NCBI GenBank assembly: GCA_004332195.1 | Contig: SJBG01000007.1 | Location: 41,158 to 105,157 of the forward strand | Length of the DNA stretch: 64,000 nt | Source of the DNA: Desulfobulbaceae bacterium | Lineage (GTDB): Bacteria > Desulfobacterota > Desulfobulbia > Desulfobulbales > Desulfurivibrionaceae | Direction of reading: 5' to 3' | In this document: positions 1-8,950 of the stretch, piece by piece | How positions within the stretch are numbered: the stretch's first letter is position 1 | Layout of the letters: each line of letters starts with the position of its first letter | Program-made: the position numbers and the translations under genes | The notes under the pieces: model-generated | What the model was told of the DNA's origin: nothing | The model's database searches: none | What the model saw: the letters and a program-made list of their open reading frames with translations, nothing else

Positions 1-455
1 CGATAGGGCCAAGAGCGCCGATACTCAAAAGCCAAACCTTTATACCGGGCGCGCAAGGCCATAATTTCGCAGGTTTGACGCAACAAGAGATCAAGGTCAA
101 ACTTCACCACCTCAAGCTCCAGTTTACCGGCCTTAACCCTGGCAACATCGAGAAGCCCGTTAATCAAATCGAGCAAGTTTTCACCAGCGACCCGAAAAGC
201 CTCCACATAATGACGCTGTTCCGGGTCCAAAGGGGTTTTCTTTAAGAGGTCGGCCATTCCGAGAATGGCGGTTAGCGGAGTCCTAACTTCATGACTCATG
301 GTGGCCAAAAAGTCACTCTTGGCCCGGGAGGCCCGCTCGGCCTCCTCCTTAGCCGCCACCTGGTTTTGCTGGGCTTCCCGTTCCCGGCTGGTGTCACGAA
401 AGACAAAAACGCTACCGATGATCCCGACAAAACTAACAGTAGGGGGCCATCTTAC
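1..455 (-). pseudogene. Sensor histidine kinase remnant (end of PAS + HisKA), lacks its 5' end
   Basis: Reading the minus strand gives the end of a PAS domain (GSVFVFRDTSRERE), a short coiled linker and a HisKA dimerisation/phosphoacceptor region with the H-box core MSHEVRTPL; the phospho-accepting His is near position 291. The frame stays open to the window edge, so the ATPase part may lie outside. Upstream the frame closes at a TAA at 456-458, and there is no ATG, GTG or TTG before the H-box methionine (297-299), which cannot be a real start because it would cut the helix. The ettA stop lies only about 45 bp upstream. I read this as a kinase whose N-terminal part was lost by a rearrangement behind ettA; a single frameshift would not restore a start, because there is no room. 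Confidence 0.7.
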
Positions 456-499
456 TTACCGCCGGAGGGGGTATGCCGGGCGAGCCGGTGTTAAGACCA

Positions 500-2185
500 T
501 CAGGCCCGGGTCAGGTGGCGATATTTTATCCGATGGGGCTGCTCAGCCTCGGCCCCAAGTCGCCGCCGCCGATCCTCCTCGTACTCGGAATAGTTGCCGT
601 CGAACCAAACCACCTGGGAGTTGCCCTCAAAGGCCAGGATATGGGTGGCAATGCGATCGAGAAACCAGCGATCATGGCTGATCACCACCACGCAACCACC
701 AAAATTCTCCAGGGCCTCTTCCAGGGCCCGCAGGGTGTTGACGTCAAGATCGTTGGTGGGCTCATCAAGCAGCAGGACATTGGCCCCGGACTTGAGCATT
801 CGGGCCAGATGAACCCGGTTGCGTTGACCGCCGGAAATCACCCCCACTTTACGTTGCTGTTCGGAACCGGAAAAATTAAAGCGGGCCACGTAAGCTCGGG
901 AGTTGATCTCCCGATTGCCCAGACGCATGACTTCTTCACCTTCGGTAATCGCCTGCCAAATGGTGTCATCGGGCTTAAGGAGGTCCCGCTCCTGGTCAAC
1001 GCAGGCCAGTTTAACCGTTTCCCCCAGCTTGATCTGCCCGCCATCGGGTTGCTCCCGACCGGTGATCAACTTAAAGAGCGTGGTTTTACCAGCCCCGTTG
1101 GGGCCGATTACCCCGACAATGCCGCCGGGCGGCAAGGAAAAAGATAAGTTTTCAAAGAGTAACTGATCGCCAAAAGACTTGCCTAGTTTTTCGGCCTCAA
1201 TTACCGTTTTGCCCAGACGTGGCCCAGGCGGGATATAAATTTCCAAGTCCCGGGTTCGCTTTTCTCCCTCCTGGCCCAACAGGTCATCATAGGCCCTGAT
1301 CCGGGCCTTGGCCTTGCTGTGCCGCCCCTTGGGCGTCATGCGGATCCACTCCAACTCGCGGGCCAAGGTCTTCTGCCGCTCGCTCTCCTGCTTTTCCTCC
1401 CGGGCCAGGCGTTTTTGTTTCTGCTCCAGCCATGAAGAATAGTTGCCCTGCCAGGGAATGCCCACCCCTCGATCCAACTCCAAGATCCAGCCCGCAACAT
1501 TGTCGAGGAAATAGCGATCATGGGTGACGGCGATGATGGTCCCGGCATAACGCCGGAGGTGATGCTCCAGCCAGGCCACAGTTTCGGCATCAAGATGGTT
1601 GGTGGGCTCGTCAAGCAGCAGAATGTCCGGTTGCTGCAGTAGTAGGCGGCAGAGACCCACCCGCCGCTTCTCACCACCGGAAAGAACCTTGATCGGGGTA
1701 TCTTCGGGCGGACAACGCAGGGCATCCATCGCCATTTCCAGCCGAGCATCCAAGTCCCAGGCATCGAGGGCATCAAGTTTTTCCTGAACCGCGGACTGGC
1801 GCGCGATAAGCTTGTCCATCGCCGCATCATCCATCGGTTCGGCAAATTTGAAATTGATCTCATTAAACTCGCTGACCAGATCGACGGTTGCCTGGACCCC
1901 CTGTTCAACCACCTGACGAACGGTCAGATTGTCGTCCAGCCGGGGTTCCTGGGGTAAATGCCCCACGGTGTAACCCGGCGCAATGTGGGTCTTGCCGTTA
2001 AACTCCTGGTCCTCTCCGGCCAGAATTCGCAACAGCGAGGATTTACCGGAACCGTTCATCCCCAGCACCCCGATTTTGGCGCCATAAAAATAAGAGAGGC
2101 TGATATCTTTGAGGATCGGTTTTTTATCGTAAAACTTGCTGACCTCGATCATCGAATAAATTATTTTGTCCGGCTCACTGGCCAT
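500..2185 (-). CDS. ettA: Energy-dependent translational throttle protein EttA (ABC-F ATPase)
   Basis: Soluble ABC-F protein with two ATPase domains and no membrane segments; family members bind the ribosomal E site and gate entry into elongation according to ATP/ADP state. Visible: Walker A GMNGSGKSS at residues 42-50, first signature LSGGEKRRVGL, first Walker B LLLDEPTNHLD, second Walker A GPNGAGKTT, second signature ISGGQRNRV, second Walker B LLLDEPTNDLD, and the EttA-typical C-terminus ending PHRIKYRHLTRA. Length is about 561 aa, as in E. coli EttA. I chose the ATG at 2185 because a GGAGG (complement at 2193-2197) lies 7 nt upstream and the product then aligns with EttA starts; an ATG 24 nt further upstream lies inside the dispersed repeat. 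Confidence 0.95.
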   Translation of the reverse strand: MASEPDKIIYSMIEVSKFYDKKPILKDISLSYFYGAKIGVLGMNGSGKSSLLRILAGEDQEFNGKTHIAPGYTVGHLPQEPRLDDNLTVRQVVEQGVQATVDLVSEFNEINFKFAEPMDDAAMDKLIARQSAVQEKLDALDAWDLDARLEMAMDALRCPPEDTPIKVLSGGEKRRVGLCRLLLQQPDILLLDEPTNHLDAETVAWLEHHLRRYAGTIIAVTHDRYFLDNVAGWILELDRGVGIPWQGNYSSWLEQKQKRLAREEKQESERQKTLARELEWIRMTPKGRHSKAKARIRAYDDLLGQEGEKRTRDLEIYIPPGPRLGKTVIEAEKLGKSFGDQLLFENLSFSLPPGGIVGVIGPNGAGKTTLFKLITGREQPDGGQIKLGETVKLACVDQERDLLKPDDTIWQAITEGEEVMRLGNREINSRAYVARFNFSGSEQQRKVGVISGGQRNRVHLARMLKSGANVLLLDEPTNDLDVNTLRALEEALENFGGCVVVISHDRWFLDRIATHILAFEGNSQVVWFDGNYSEYEEDRRRRLGAEAEQPHRIKYRHLTRA

Positions 2186-2203
2186 AGAGCGACCTCCACT
2201 AAT

Positions 2204-2346
2204 GGCCATCTTGAAAAATTGCTCTTTCGCCCGATTTCTGCGTTATGCTCAAAAAATTATCCTCGGAATATCAACCATATGCCTGCGGTAATTTTTTTTA
2301 CGTGCCGTAAACTCGAACAAAATAGCTAATTTTTCAGGATGGCCTA
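2204..2346 (-). repeat. Dispersed MITE-like element, copy A (short form)
   Basis: Member of the seven-copy family described in the findings, here in minus orientation. Its ends are near-perfect inverted repeats (AGGCCATCYTGAAAAATT type). It fills the whole gap between bactofilin and ettA. The bactofilin stop TAG is formed by the first bases of the element, and the alternative upstream ATG of ettA lies in its other end. Confidence 0.9.
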
Positions 2347-2853
2347 ATGATTATTTTTCGGCGTAATAACCGAACCGGGGCTGGTGGCGCCGGCAGTTTC
2401 CGGTTGACAAGATGCGGCGAGCGCCCTGGGGGCGGCGGCCTGAATTTGGATCGCGCCTTCATCCTTGGACGGGGAAGACTCGGCAGTCAGCAGCAACTTC
2501 TTACTCCGTGATTCAATTTCCCCGCTCAGGGAAGCCCCGGACTCCACCACCAAATCAGTAGCCTCGACCTTACCGCTGATAACCCCGCCGGTAAAAATCT
2601 GAAATTTCTTGGCGCTGACATTGCCCTTAACCCGACCAGAGCAAAGCAAAGTGTTGACCAGAATATCCCCGATCACTACCCCTTTTTCGCCCACAATTAA
2701 ATAGTCCCCTCGGATATTACCCTGAACCCGTCCATCCAGCCGCAACTTACCCTTGAAGGAAACATTTCCCCAAAGGGTCATCTCTTGATCGAAAATACTG
2801 GTAATTACGGCTGAATCGCCATCAGCCCCGTCTTTTTTTTTCCAGAATCCCAT
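2344..2853 (-). CDS. Bactofilin (polymer-forming cytoskeletal protein)
   Basis: 169 aa. The central part (about residues 20-110) is the repetitive, valine/isoleucine- and glycine-rich beta-helix of the bactofilin family (DUF583), for example LRLDGRVQGNIRGD and GRVKGNVSAKK. Flanks are charged and low-complexity, with a Pro/Ala/Ser-rich C-terminal tail. Bactofilins self-assemble into nucleotide-free filaments under the inner membrane and position cell-wall enzymes. The gene lies directly downstream (11 nt) of an M23 peptidase on the same strand, the classic bactofilin-peptidase pairing linked to cell shape in other bacteria. The ATG at 2853 is preceded by AAGGAGGA. The C-terminal end is set by a stop codon contributed by repeat copy A, so the natural end may have differed. 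Confidence 0.9.
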   Translation of the reverse strand: MGFWKKKDGADGDSAVITSIFDQEMTLWGNVSFKGKLRLDGRVQGNIRGDYLIVGEKGVVIGDILVNTLLCSGRVKGNVSAKKFQIFTGGVISGKVEATDLVVESGASLSGEIESRSKKLLLTAESSPSKDEGAIQIQAAAPRALAASCQPETAGATSPGSVITPKNNH

Positions 2854-2864
2854 ATCTTCCTCCT

Positions 2865-3809
2865 TTAATGCACCTGTTGACCACGTCTCGCCACCCCCCC
2901 GGCTGGAGCCGTACCATTTAGCACCGCCACCACCATGACAAAAGGATAAGGATCAATGGGCTTGCCCTTATGCAAAATAGTGTAACACAGGTGCGGCCCG
3001 GTACTGCGACCAGTATTGCCCAAAAGGGCGATATCCTGACCGCGCTCCACCAGCTCACCGGCCCTGACCAGACTTTTTTGCAAATGAAGATAGATGGTCT
3101 TAAAGTCATGACCGTGATCGATTTTTAAATAGTTCCCATTATATCGGGTGTAGGAAGAGGTGATAACCCTCCCGGCAGCCGGAGCCCTGATCCGGGTCCC
3201 CACCCGATTGTGAATATCAAGCGAACTGTGAAAAGCCGGACGGCCATAAAAGGGGTCCTGGCGCCAACCAAAGGGCGAGGTCACAGTTCCGGGAACCGGG
3301 GTTCCCAAGGGTAAGGAATTAACAAAATCAAGATGACGATCTACCCTGAAGGTGACATCCTTAAGAGATTCAGTAAATGATTCAGTGCCAAGTTCAACGA
3401 AGGGGCCACCGATATTGTCACGTTCAATGAAGGAGCCGCCAATATTGTCACGTTCGTCATCAATTTCAGGGGTTATACCCACCGCGCTAATAATCGACTC
3501 GATCACTTCACTCCGCTGCTGCAACTCCTGCATGACGGAGCCCAACTGAGTCCGATGTTGCTCTTCCTGCTTTGCGACCACAGCCAACACCTGCCGATGT
3601 TTTTCTTTAACCGCCGCCAGTCGGTAATCGATCACCACATTCTTGGCCCGCAGAGCAACATTTTCAACCGCAGCCCACCAACCCACGGCACTGAACACCA
3701 CCAGGGCCACCGCAATAAAGCCCAAAGTCCAAACACGCCTCGTCCGCATGGGAAAAGACCTGGTTTTCCCCCTCGCGCTGGTGACCAAAAAGTGTATCCT
3801 GCTGTCCAT
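2865..3809 (-). CDS. Membrane-anchored M23 (LytM-type) peptidase, bactofilin partner
   Basis: About 314 aa. A short basic N-terminus, one transmembrane helix (residues 27-46), a coiled segment (55-110), a linker, then a C-terminal M23 domain (about 170-290). Zn-peptidase motifs are H194-x3-D198 (HSSLD), the H232-G-H stretch with H242, and H273-L-C275, where the family normally has HxH. Start ATG at 3809 is chosen because AGGAGG (complement 3816-3821) lies 6 nt upstream and the frame then gives a normal type II membrane topology; 19 extra residues upstream look untranslated. The linker contains a tandem duplication of 30 bp (3393-3422 and 3423-3452) giving ERDNIGGxF twice. It likely trims peptidoglycan at sites set by the adjacent bactofilin. 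The Cys in place of the last zinc-ligand His is unusual; activity is therefore uncertain. Confidence 0.88.
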   Translation of the reverse strand: MDSRIHFLVTSARGKTRSFPMRTRRVWTLGFIAVALVVFSAVGWWAAVENVALRAKNVVIDYRLAAVKEKHRQVLAVVAKQEEQHRTQLGSVMQELQQRSEVIESIISAVGITPEIDDERDNIGGSFIERDNIGGPFVELGTESFTESLKDVTFRVDRHLDFVNSLPLGTPVPGTVTSPFGWRQDPFYGRPAFHSSLDIHNRVGTRIRAPAAGRVITSSYTRYNGNYLKIDHGHDFKTIYLHLQKSLVRAGELVERGQDIALLGNTGRSTGPHLCYTILHKGKPIDPYPFVMVVAVLNGTAPAGGVARRGQQVH

Positions 3810-3978
3810 GACTATCCTCCTGAGACAAATTAGAAAACAAAACTTGAGGCACCACTGTTCCGGCACAAAAAAAACTAAGATAGGTCTTTAGCAGAAAATT
3901 CCGGCCCTAACCATAAAAAAATAACATCCAACCAACCCGCCTCAACCAACCTGCCTCTTGCCAAATGTTTCAAAAAAA

Positions 3979-4122
3979 ATGTATGATTTGAATTGGAACT
4001 TTCTTGCCCTTGCTTTTGTCGCCGCTGGTGTTGGTGTTATTGTTCAGCAGATTCGGGTGCGCATCGACGTTTCAGACGTTTCAATCGTTGCCGTCACCAC
4101 AAGGAAACGCCAAAACTTCTAA
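3979..4122 (+). CDS. Possible small membrane protein (47 aa), unrecognised
   Basis: Open frame MYDLNWNFLALAFVAAGV..., with one hydrophobic segment (residues 7-24) followed by a short polar tail, ending 17 nt before the lipoprotein start. No convincing ribosome-binding site is visible before the ATG (the upstream bases are A-rich). The single-helix layout and tight spacing fit a small protein heading the lipoprotein-ABC operon, but it could be a chance frame in leader DNA. Confidence 0.3.
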   Translation: MYDLNWNFLALAFVAAGVGVIVQQIRVRIDVSDVSIVAVTTRKRQNF

Positions 4123-4139
4123 CGTTGGAGAACATTAGT

Positions 4140-4541
4140 ATGACCACTTTATCCGTTTCCGTTAAACCACGGTCGGTTTCGGCCAAAATGTCGTTGCTCC
4201 TGACCCTGATTTTCGTCACCCTGCTGCTTACCGCCTGCGGCAAGGAAAAATTCGGAGCCAGGGTCGATCCTGCTGCCCCGCAAGTGGCCATTCAAGACAT
4301 TTTCCTGCAACCGCAACTGCTCAACCAGAAGGTCACGGTCCAGGGCAAAGTATTTACCCAGTGCGCATCAAACGGTTGCTGGCTGGTCCTCAAAGACGAA
4401 ACCGCCCAGATTTACGTCGACCTCTCCACCCACAACTTCAAGCTGCCACCAATGCCCGGCCGTCAGATCCAGGCCACCGGCATCGTAGCTACCCGTCAGA
4501 ACAATATTTTGTTGATTGCTCAGGGGGTCGAAACGATATGA
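4140..4541 (+). CDS. Lipoprotein with OB-fold-like domain, accessory to ABC transporter
   Basis: 133 aa. The N-terminus has a basic start, a hydrophobic helix and a lipobox LLLTAC, so Cys near residue 33 is lipidated. The rest (QKVTVQGKVFTQCASNGC, IYVDLSTHNFKLPP, GRQIQATGIV) matches the small beta-barrel/OB-fold pattern seen in DUF4920-like periplasmic lipoproteins; that name is tentative. A CASNGC pair could be redox-active or bind metal. Start ATG 4140 follows TTGGAGAACATTAGT; the longer frame from 3993 has no lipoprotein signal at its start. The stop overlaps the permease ATG by 4 nt (ATGA), so the two are translationally coupled. It is probably the periplasmic partner or substrate-side component of the MacB-like exporter that follows. 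Confidence 0.7.
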   Translation: MTTLSVSVKPRSVSAKMSLLLTLIFVTLLLTACGKEKFGARVDPAAPQVAIQDIFLQPQLLNQKVTVQGKVFTQCASNGCWLVLKDETAQIYVDLSTHNFKLPPMPGRQIQATGIVATRQNNILLIAQGVETI

Positions 4542-5704
4542 GCGGCATTTTCAATCTTTCGGTACAAAACCTGCTGCGCCACCGGACCCGCAGTTTTTTG
4601 ACCATGTTGGGAATTGCGGCCGCCGTCGGCGTCCTTTTTTCGGTCTTTTCCTTCAATCGCGGTTTTGAAGAGGGGCTGGCCCGCGAACTACAGGCCACCG
4701 GCCTTCATTTTATGGTGACGCCTGCGGGCTGCCCCCACGAGGTGGCATCCCTGGTCCTGCACGGGTCGGTCACTCCCAATTATCTCGACACCGGGGTGAT
4801 GGAAACCATCCGCAATATCGTCGGCGTTAACCTGGCAACCCCCATCCTGGTGGCCCAACTGCCCAACCCCGACCGTCAGAGAGTCGATCTGATCTACGGA
4901 GTGGATACGAATCTGCTGCCCAGGATCAAGCCTGAATGGGAGATTAGCGGTAACATGCCCAGCGGACCCTACGAAATTCTGCTGGGTTACAACTTGGCCA
5001 AGCGCGACAATATCGAGCCGGGGGCCGAATTTCGTTATCCCAACCTGGATACCACTTTGACCGTTAGTGGAATTATTGGCCAAACCTACAGCCAGGACGA
5101 TGTCTTTGTTTTTATGCCCATTGCCACCGCCCAAAGACTGATGGATAAACCCAATGGAGCCACCGCCATTGGAGTCAAGGTGGACCGCCCGGAACAAATG
5201 GAAACCATCATCGGGGAATTGAGGGCTGCGCGCTCTGACCTCCAGGTTATCACTATGAATCAAGTGATGAACGCGGCGACATCAATAGCCGCCTCGGCCA
5301 AGTCTCTGAGTCTGGCCATCGCGCTGGTAGCGTTGATCATCGGGGCGGTGGGGGTGATGAACTCCATTATGATGGCGGTTTTTGAACGCTCTCAGGAAAT
5401 CGGGATGATGCGAGCCATCGGGGCTTCACGCTGGAATGTTTTTCGCGTTATTTTGCAGGAAACCGTAATTTTGACCGTCATCGGCGGAGTCATCGGCATT
5501 ATCATCGCCATGCTCGGGGGGCGGTTAATCGAAACCTTTATCCGCCAGGTCATGCCGTATGTCCCCAGCGGCGACATGCTGCGCTTTGATCCGGCCCTGG
5601 CCGCAGCCGCGGTGGTCTTTGCCGTGGTGATAGGGCTCAAAGCTGGACTCTACCCAGCCTGGAAGGCCTCGCGTATCAATCCCATCGAGGCGATCAAAGG
5701 CTGA
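4538..5704 (+). CDS. MacB/FtsX-type ABC transporter permease
   Basis: About 388 aa. Layout is that of MacB/LolC-type permeases: TM1 near residues 16-38, a large periplasmic domain (about 40-260), then three C-terminal TM helices (about 275-300, 325-350, 365-385). The conserved ERSQEIGMMRAIGAS coupling motif follows TM2 and the protein ends KASRINPIEAIKG, typical of the family. Such permeases use mechanotransmission to move lipoproteins, peptides or antibiotics from the periplasmic face. Start is the ATG overlapping the lipoprotein stop. It forms an operon with the ATPase 31 nt downstream. The substrate cannot be read from the sequence. Confidence 0.88.
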   Translation: MSGIFNLSVQNLLRHRTRSFLTMLGIAAAVGVLFSVFSFNRGFEEGLARELQATGLHFMVTPAGCPHEVASLVLHGSVTPNYLDTGVMETIRNIVGVNLATPILVAQLPNPDRQRVDLIYGVDTNLLPRIKPEWEISGNMPSGPYEILLGYNLAKRDNIEPGAEFRYPNLDTTLTVSGIIGQTYSQDDVFVFMPIATAQRLMDKPNGATAIGVKVDRPEQMETIIGELRAARSDLQVITMNQVMNAATSIAASAKSLSLAIALVALIIGAVGVMNSIMMAVFERSQEIGMMRAIGASRWNVFRVILQETVILTVIGGVIGIIIAMLGGRLIETFIRQVMPYVPSGDMLRFDPALAAAAVVFAVVIGLKAGLYPAWKASRINPIEAIKG

Positions 5705-5735
5705 TAAACCCTGAGGTTAAAGGACAAGGAGAGAG

Positions 5736-6407
5736 ATGATCCGATTAAGAGGGGTGGAAAAAAAATACCGCCGGGGGGTCGAGGAAGTACGAGCCTTGCG
5801 CAGCGTTGATCTTGACATTCAGATCGGAGATTTTGCCGCGGTGATCGGTCCCTCCGGGGCCGGAAAGACCACCTTGCTCCATATCCTCGGCTGCCTGGAT
5901 CTGCCCAGCGGCGGCGAGTTTGATTTCGACGGGGTGCGGGTAAATAAAATGCGGGAATCGGAGCTGGTCACCTTGCGCCGCAAGAAAATCGGTTTTATAT
6001 TTCAGCAGTTCTATCTGATTCCAGGCTTGAGCGTACTTGATAACATTGCCTTACCCCTGCTTTTCAGTAAGGACAAGGGGGCAAACGGGCGGGGGGCCAA
6101 AGACCGGGTTACAGAGTTGGCCCGGATGGTGGGTTTAGGTAAGCGGATGCATCACGTTCCGGCTCAACTCAGCGGCGGCGAGATGCAGCGCACCGCCATC
6201 GCCCGGGCCTTGGTCAACTCCCCGGAGCTAATTCTGGCCGATGAACCCACCGGCAATCTTGACTCGGCCAACAGCAAAAAAATATTTGACATTTTACACC
6301 AACTGCATCAAAATGGGCTTACGGTGATTATGATCACCCACAATCAGGAACTGGCTGCCCGGGCTGACCGCATGATCCGGATCAAGGACGGCATGATCGA
6401 GGTATAA
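5736..6407 (+). CDS. MacB/LolD-type ABC transporter ATP-binding protein
   Basis: 223 aa, one nucleotide-binding domain. Walker [10 protein letters not shown] (about residues 38-46), Q-loop [10 protein letters not shown], signature [15 protein letters not shown], Walker [13 protein letters not shown] and H-loop VIMITHN are all intact. Length and sequence match the LolD/MacB exporter ATPase group. ATG follows AAGGAGAGAG. It partners the upstream permease and lipoprotein; together the three genes make a plausible lipoprotein-assisted export or mechanotransmission unit in the inner membrane. Confidence 0.92.
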   Translation: MIRLRGVEKKYRRGVEEVRALRSVDLDIQIGDFAAVIGPSGAGKTTLLHILGCLDLPSGGEFDFDGVRVNKMRESELVTLRRKKIGFIFQQFYLIPGLSVLDNIALPLLFSKDKGANGRGAKDRVTELARMVGLGKRMHHVPAQLSGGEMQRTAIARALVNSPELILADEPTGNLDSANSKKIFDILHQLHQNGLTVIMITHNQELAARADRMIRIKDGMIEV

Positions 6408-6445
6408 GGAGCAAGAAGTGACAAGGGGTTAGGGGAGAAATTTAG

Positions 6446-7330
6446 ATGTTTAAAAGAGTTGGCTTGTTTATCGCTACCAACCTGGCCATCGTACTGGTTC
6501 TCAGTGTTGTTCTGAGCCTGCTGGGGGTGGGCCGGATTCTGGATGAGTCCGGGATTGGGCTTAATCTGCGCAACCTGATTATCTTCGCGGCCGTCTTTGG
6601 TTTCGGCGGCTCCTTCATCTCGCTAGCCATCTCCAAATGGACCGCCAAACGGCTCACCGGGGCCAAGGTTATCACCTCGCCACGCAATGAAACCGAAGCC
6701 TGGCTGGTGGACACCGTGCGCAATCAGGCCCGGATTGCCGGGATTGGGATGCCGGAAGTGGCGATTTACGAGGCCTCGGATATCAACGCCTTTGCCACTG
6801 GAGCCCGGCGCAACAACGCCTTAGTAGCGGTGAGCACCGGGCTGATGCGCTCAATGAACCGCGATGAGGCGGAGGCGGTGTTGGCGCACGAGGTCAGTCA
6901 TGTGGCCAACGGCGACATGATTACCCTGGCTCTGATCCAGGGGGTGATAAATACTTTTGTCATTGTGGCCTCAAGGGTGGTGGGCCATCTGGTGGACCGG
7001 ATTGTTTTCAGGACCGAACATGGCCATGGCCCGGCCTTTTTTATTACCTCCATCGCCGCTCAGTTGATTTTCGGAGTCCTGGCCAGCACCATCGTTTTCT
7101 GGTTCAGCCGTCAACGAGAATTTCGGGCCGATGCCGGGGGCGCTCGTCTGGCAGGTCGGGAGAAGATGGTGGCGGCCTTGGAAAAGCTGCGCCGGGGTGT
7201 AAATCAGCCTCATCTTCCCGACCAGATGGCCTCCTTCGGTATTTCCGGCGGCGTCGGCCGGGGTTTTAAACGTATTTTCAGGAGCCACCCGCCGCTGGAA
7301 GAGCGCATCGCCGCCCTTCATCGCCGGTAA
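6446..7330 (+). CDS. htpX: Membrane zinc metalloprotease HtpX
   Basis: 294 aa, family-typical length. Two N-terminal TM helices (about 5-25 and 38-57), cytosolic catalytic motif HEVSH (about residues 149-153), two further TM helices, and the downstream [11 protein letters not shown] element that provides the third zinc ligand. HtpX degrades damaged or misfolded inner-membrane proteins along with FtsH. The ATG at 6446 follows GGGGAGAAATTTAG. It may be co-transcribed with the ABC operon 38 nt upstream. Repeat copy B begins about 18 nt after the stop. Confidence 0.95.
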   Translation: MFKRVGLFIATNLAIVLVLSVVLSLLGVGRILDESGIGLNLRNLIIFAAVFGFGGSFISLAISKWTAKRLTGAKVITSPRNETEAWLVDTVRNQARIAGIGMPEVAIYEASDINAFATGARRNNALVAVSTGLMRSMNRDEAEAVLAHEVSHVANGDMITLALIQGVINTFVIVASRVVGHLVDRIVFRTEHGHGPAFFITSIAAQLIFGVLASTIVFWFSRQREFRADAGGARLAGREKMVAALEKLRRGVNQPHLPDQMASFGISGGVGRGFKRIFRSHPPLEERIAALHRR

Positions 7331-7348
7331 AAGTCCAAAGTATTCTTT

Positions 7349-7526
7349 AGGCCGCCTTGAAAAATTGCTCTTTCGCCCGGTTTCTGCGTTATGCTCAAAA
7401 AATTATCCTCGGAATATCAACCATATGCCTGCGGTAATAAGTTCCTTTTGTTGACCGGCATCTGTCAACCATTTTTTTCGCATGCCGTAAACTCGAACGA
7501 AATAGCTAATTTTCAAGGTAGCCTTT
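7349..7526 (-). repeat. Dispersed MITE-like element, copy B (long form with nested insert)
   Basis: Minus-orientation copy between the convergent htpX and sodium-channel genes. It contains the extra segment of about 36 bp whose core is a dyad around GTTGACCGGCATCTGTCAAC (7452-7471). Each end lies 5-18 nt beyond the stop codon of the flanking gene. Confidence 0.9.
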
Positions 7527-7529
7527 AGA

Positions 7530-8366
7530 TCAGAGTTTTTGGGCCAGGAGTCCCTTTAGCTCCCGGATTTCGTGGCGCAGCAGGTCGATATCCCGGTGCA
7601 GTTCCGATTCTTTTTCCTCAGCGATGGCCTCGATTTCTCTGAGCTGGCCCGCTTGGGCGTCTTTGGACTGCTTCTGCATGGCCTCTACGATCACGGCAAT
7701 AAAGAGATTCAACATGGTAAAAGTGGCTACCACAATGAACGGGACAAAAAAGACCCAGGCGAAAGGATATTCTTCAAGAATCGGCCGAACAATCCCCATC
7801 GCCCAACTCTCCAGGGTCATAATCTGAAAAAGGGTAAACATCGAAGCCCCGATCGAGCCGAACCACTCGGGGAAGGTCGCACCGAAAAGCTTGGTACTCA
7901 TCACCGCCGCCACGTAAAAGATCAACAACAACAGGGCAAAAATCGCACTTAAACCCGGAATTGCCGTCAGCAGGGACGCAACCACCGCCCGCATTCGGGG
8001 AGAGGCCGAGGCCAGCCGCAAAATCCGCAGCACCCGTAAACTGCGCAACACCGCAAAGGGCCCACTGGCCGGAATCAAGGCTATCCCCACTACGATGAAG
8101 TCAAAAACTCGCCAGGGGTCGCCGAAGAAACGCCTCGGCCCCATGGCGATCATCGCCAGCGTCAGCTCAATCACAAAAATCGTTAGGCAAAGCCGGTCAA
8201 TGAAGAGTAATATTTCGCCATACGGCTCTTTGACCCTGGGCTCCGTCTCCAACCCCAGAGTTATGGCGTTTATAACGATAACCGTAATAACAAAGCGCTG
8301 CACCGAACGTTGTTCAAGCCAAAGGTAAAGCATCTCCCGCCAACCCTGATTAACCCACGCAGTCAT
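7530..8366 (-). CDS. Voltage-gated sodium channel, BacNav (NaChBac) type
   Basis: 278 aa with six TM segments. S4 (about 105-120) carries R108, R111, R114 and R117 at every third position. The pore loop has TLESWAMG (184-191), matching the TLESWxxG sodium selectivity filter. S6 is followed by a charged linker and a C-terminal heptad coiled coil (about 255-276) that tetramerises the channel. It opens on depolarisation to admit Na+, in known cases linked to motility, pH and sodium homeostasis. ATG 8366 is chosen over the longer frame (from 8495) because AAGGAGGG lies about 11 nt upstream and the extra 43 residues are not channel-like. Its own gene unit, flanked by repeat copies B and C. Confidence 0.92.
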   Translation of the reverse strand: MTAWVNQGWREMLYLWLEQRSVQRFVITVIVINAITLGLETEPRVKEPYGEILLFIDRLCLTIFVIELTLAMIAMGPRRFFGDPWRVFDFIVVGIALIPASGPFAVLRSLRVLRILRLASASPRMRAVVASLLTAIPGLSAIFALLLLIFYVAAVMSTKLFGATFPEWFGSIGASMFTLFQIMTLESWAMGIVRPILEEYPFAWVFFVPFIVVATFTMLNLFIAVIVEAMQKQSKDAQAGQLREIEAIAEEKESELHRDIDLLRHEIRELKGLLAQKL

Positions 8367-8663
8367 CGACCCACCGCCCTCCTTAACGTTAACGTTTTGT
8401 TTCGTATCGGATTTACCGCAAAGCGCAGATCTACGGTGCAGCGACTTGATCGCATTCACCACCGCTTGCTCCTTGCTGCACTTAATTTTTTTCACCAGGA
8501 TTTTTTTAGGCGAAAACCATTATAAGATGGTATTGTAAAACATTACGTATCTTGTTGAAATACCGTTGTTTTGCCCTGAAAAGCTATTTTGCAAGCTTCA
8601 ACCTAATTACAAAATAGTTACGGCGATCCTTGCAACACCCTTTATAATTCTTGAATTTCTATA

Positions 8664-8806
8664 AGCTAACTTGAAAAATTAGCTATTTTGTTCGAGTTTA
8701 CGGCACGTAAAAAAATCACCGCAGGCATATGGTTGATATTCCGAGGATAATTTTTTTGAGCATAATGCAGAAATCGGGCGAAAGAGCAACTTTTCAAGGC
8801 GGCCTA
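8664..8806 (+). repeat. Dispersed MITE-like element, copy C (short form)
   Basis: Plus-orientation copy in the 584-bp divergent spacer between the sodium channel and trxB; ends GCTAACTTGAAAAATT and CAACTTTTCAAGGCGGCC. Apart from it the spacer (8367-8950) holds the untranslated channel leader and the probable trxB promoter. Confidence 0.9.
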
Positions 8807-8868
8807 TAAAATTGTCGAAAAAAATTCCGCATAATCGTTCGGGCAATCAAGAATACCAAAACAATCGG

Positions 8869-8898
8869 TTGGCGGCAATCGATGAAATGTGCGATAAT
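8869..8898 (+). promoter_or_regulatory. Possible sigma70-type promoter of trxB
   Basis: TTGGCG (8869-8874) and GATAAT (8893-8898) are separated by 18 bp, about 50 nt before the trxB start. Position and -10 are good; the -35 is only fair. Confidence 0.35.
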
Positions 8899-8950
8899 GG
8901 CCGCAACAGAATCGACACAATAAAACAACAAGTCGAGAGGGGAGGCTCAA

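Noticed and set aside
473..1147. 224-codon plus-strand frame
   Set aside because: Antisense shadow of ettA; no start signal and composition mirrors the gene.
1958..2329. Plus-strand frame running through MITE copy A
   Set aside because: Similar peptides occur opposite copy E, but only because the repeat is shared; no start or family support.
3393..3452. CRISPR-like direct repeats
   Set aside because: Two 30-bp units without spacers, inside a coding frame; it is a peptide duplication.
7530..8495. Longer N-terminus for the sodium channel
   Set aside because: Extra 43 residues are not channel-like; a strong AAGGAGGG supports the start at 8366.
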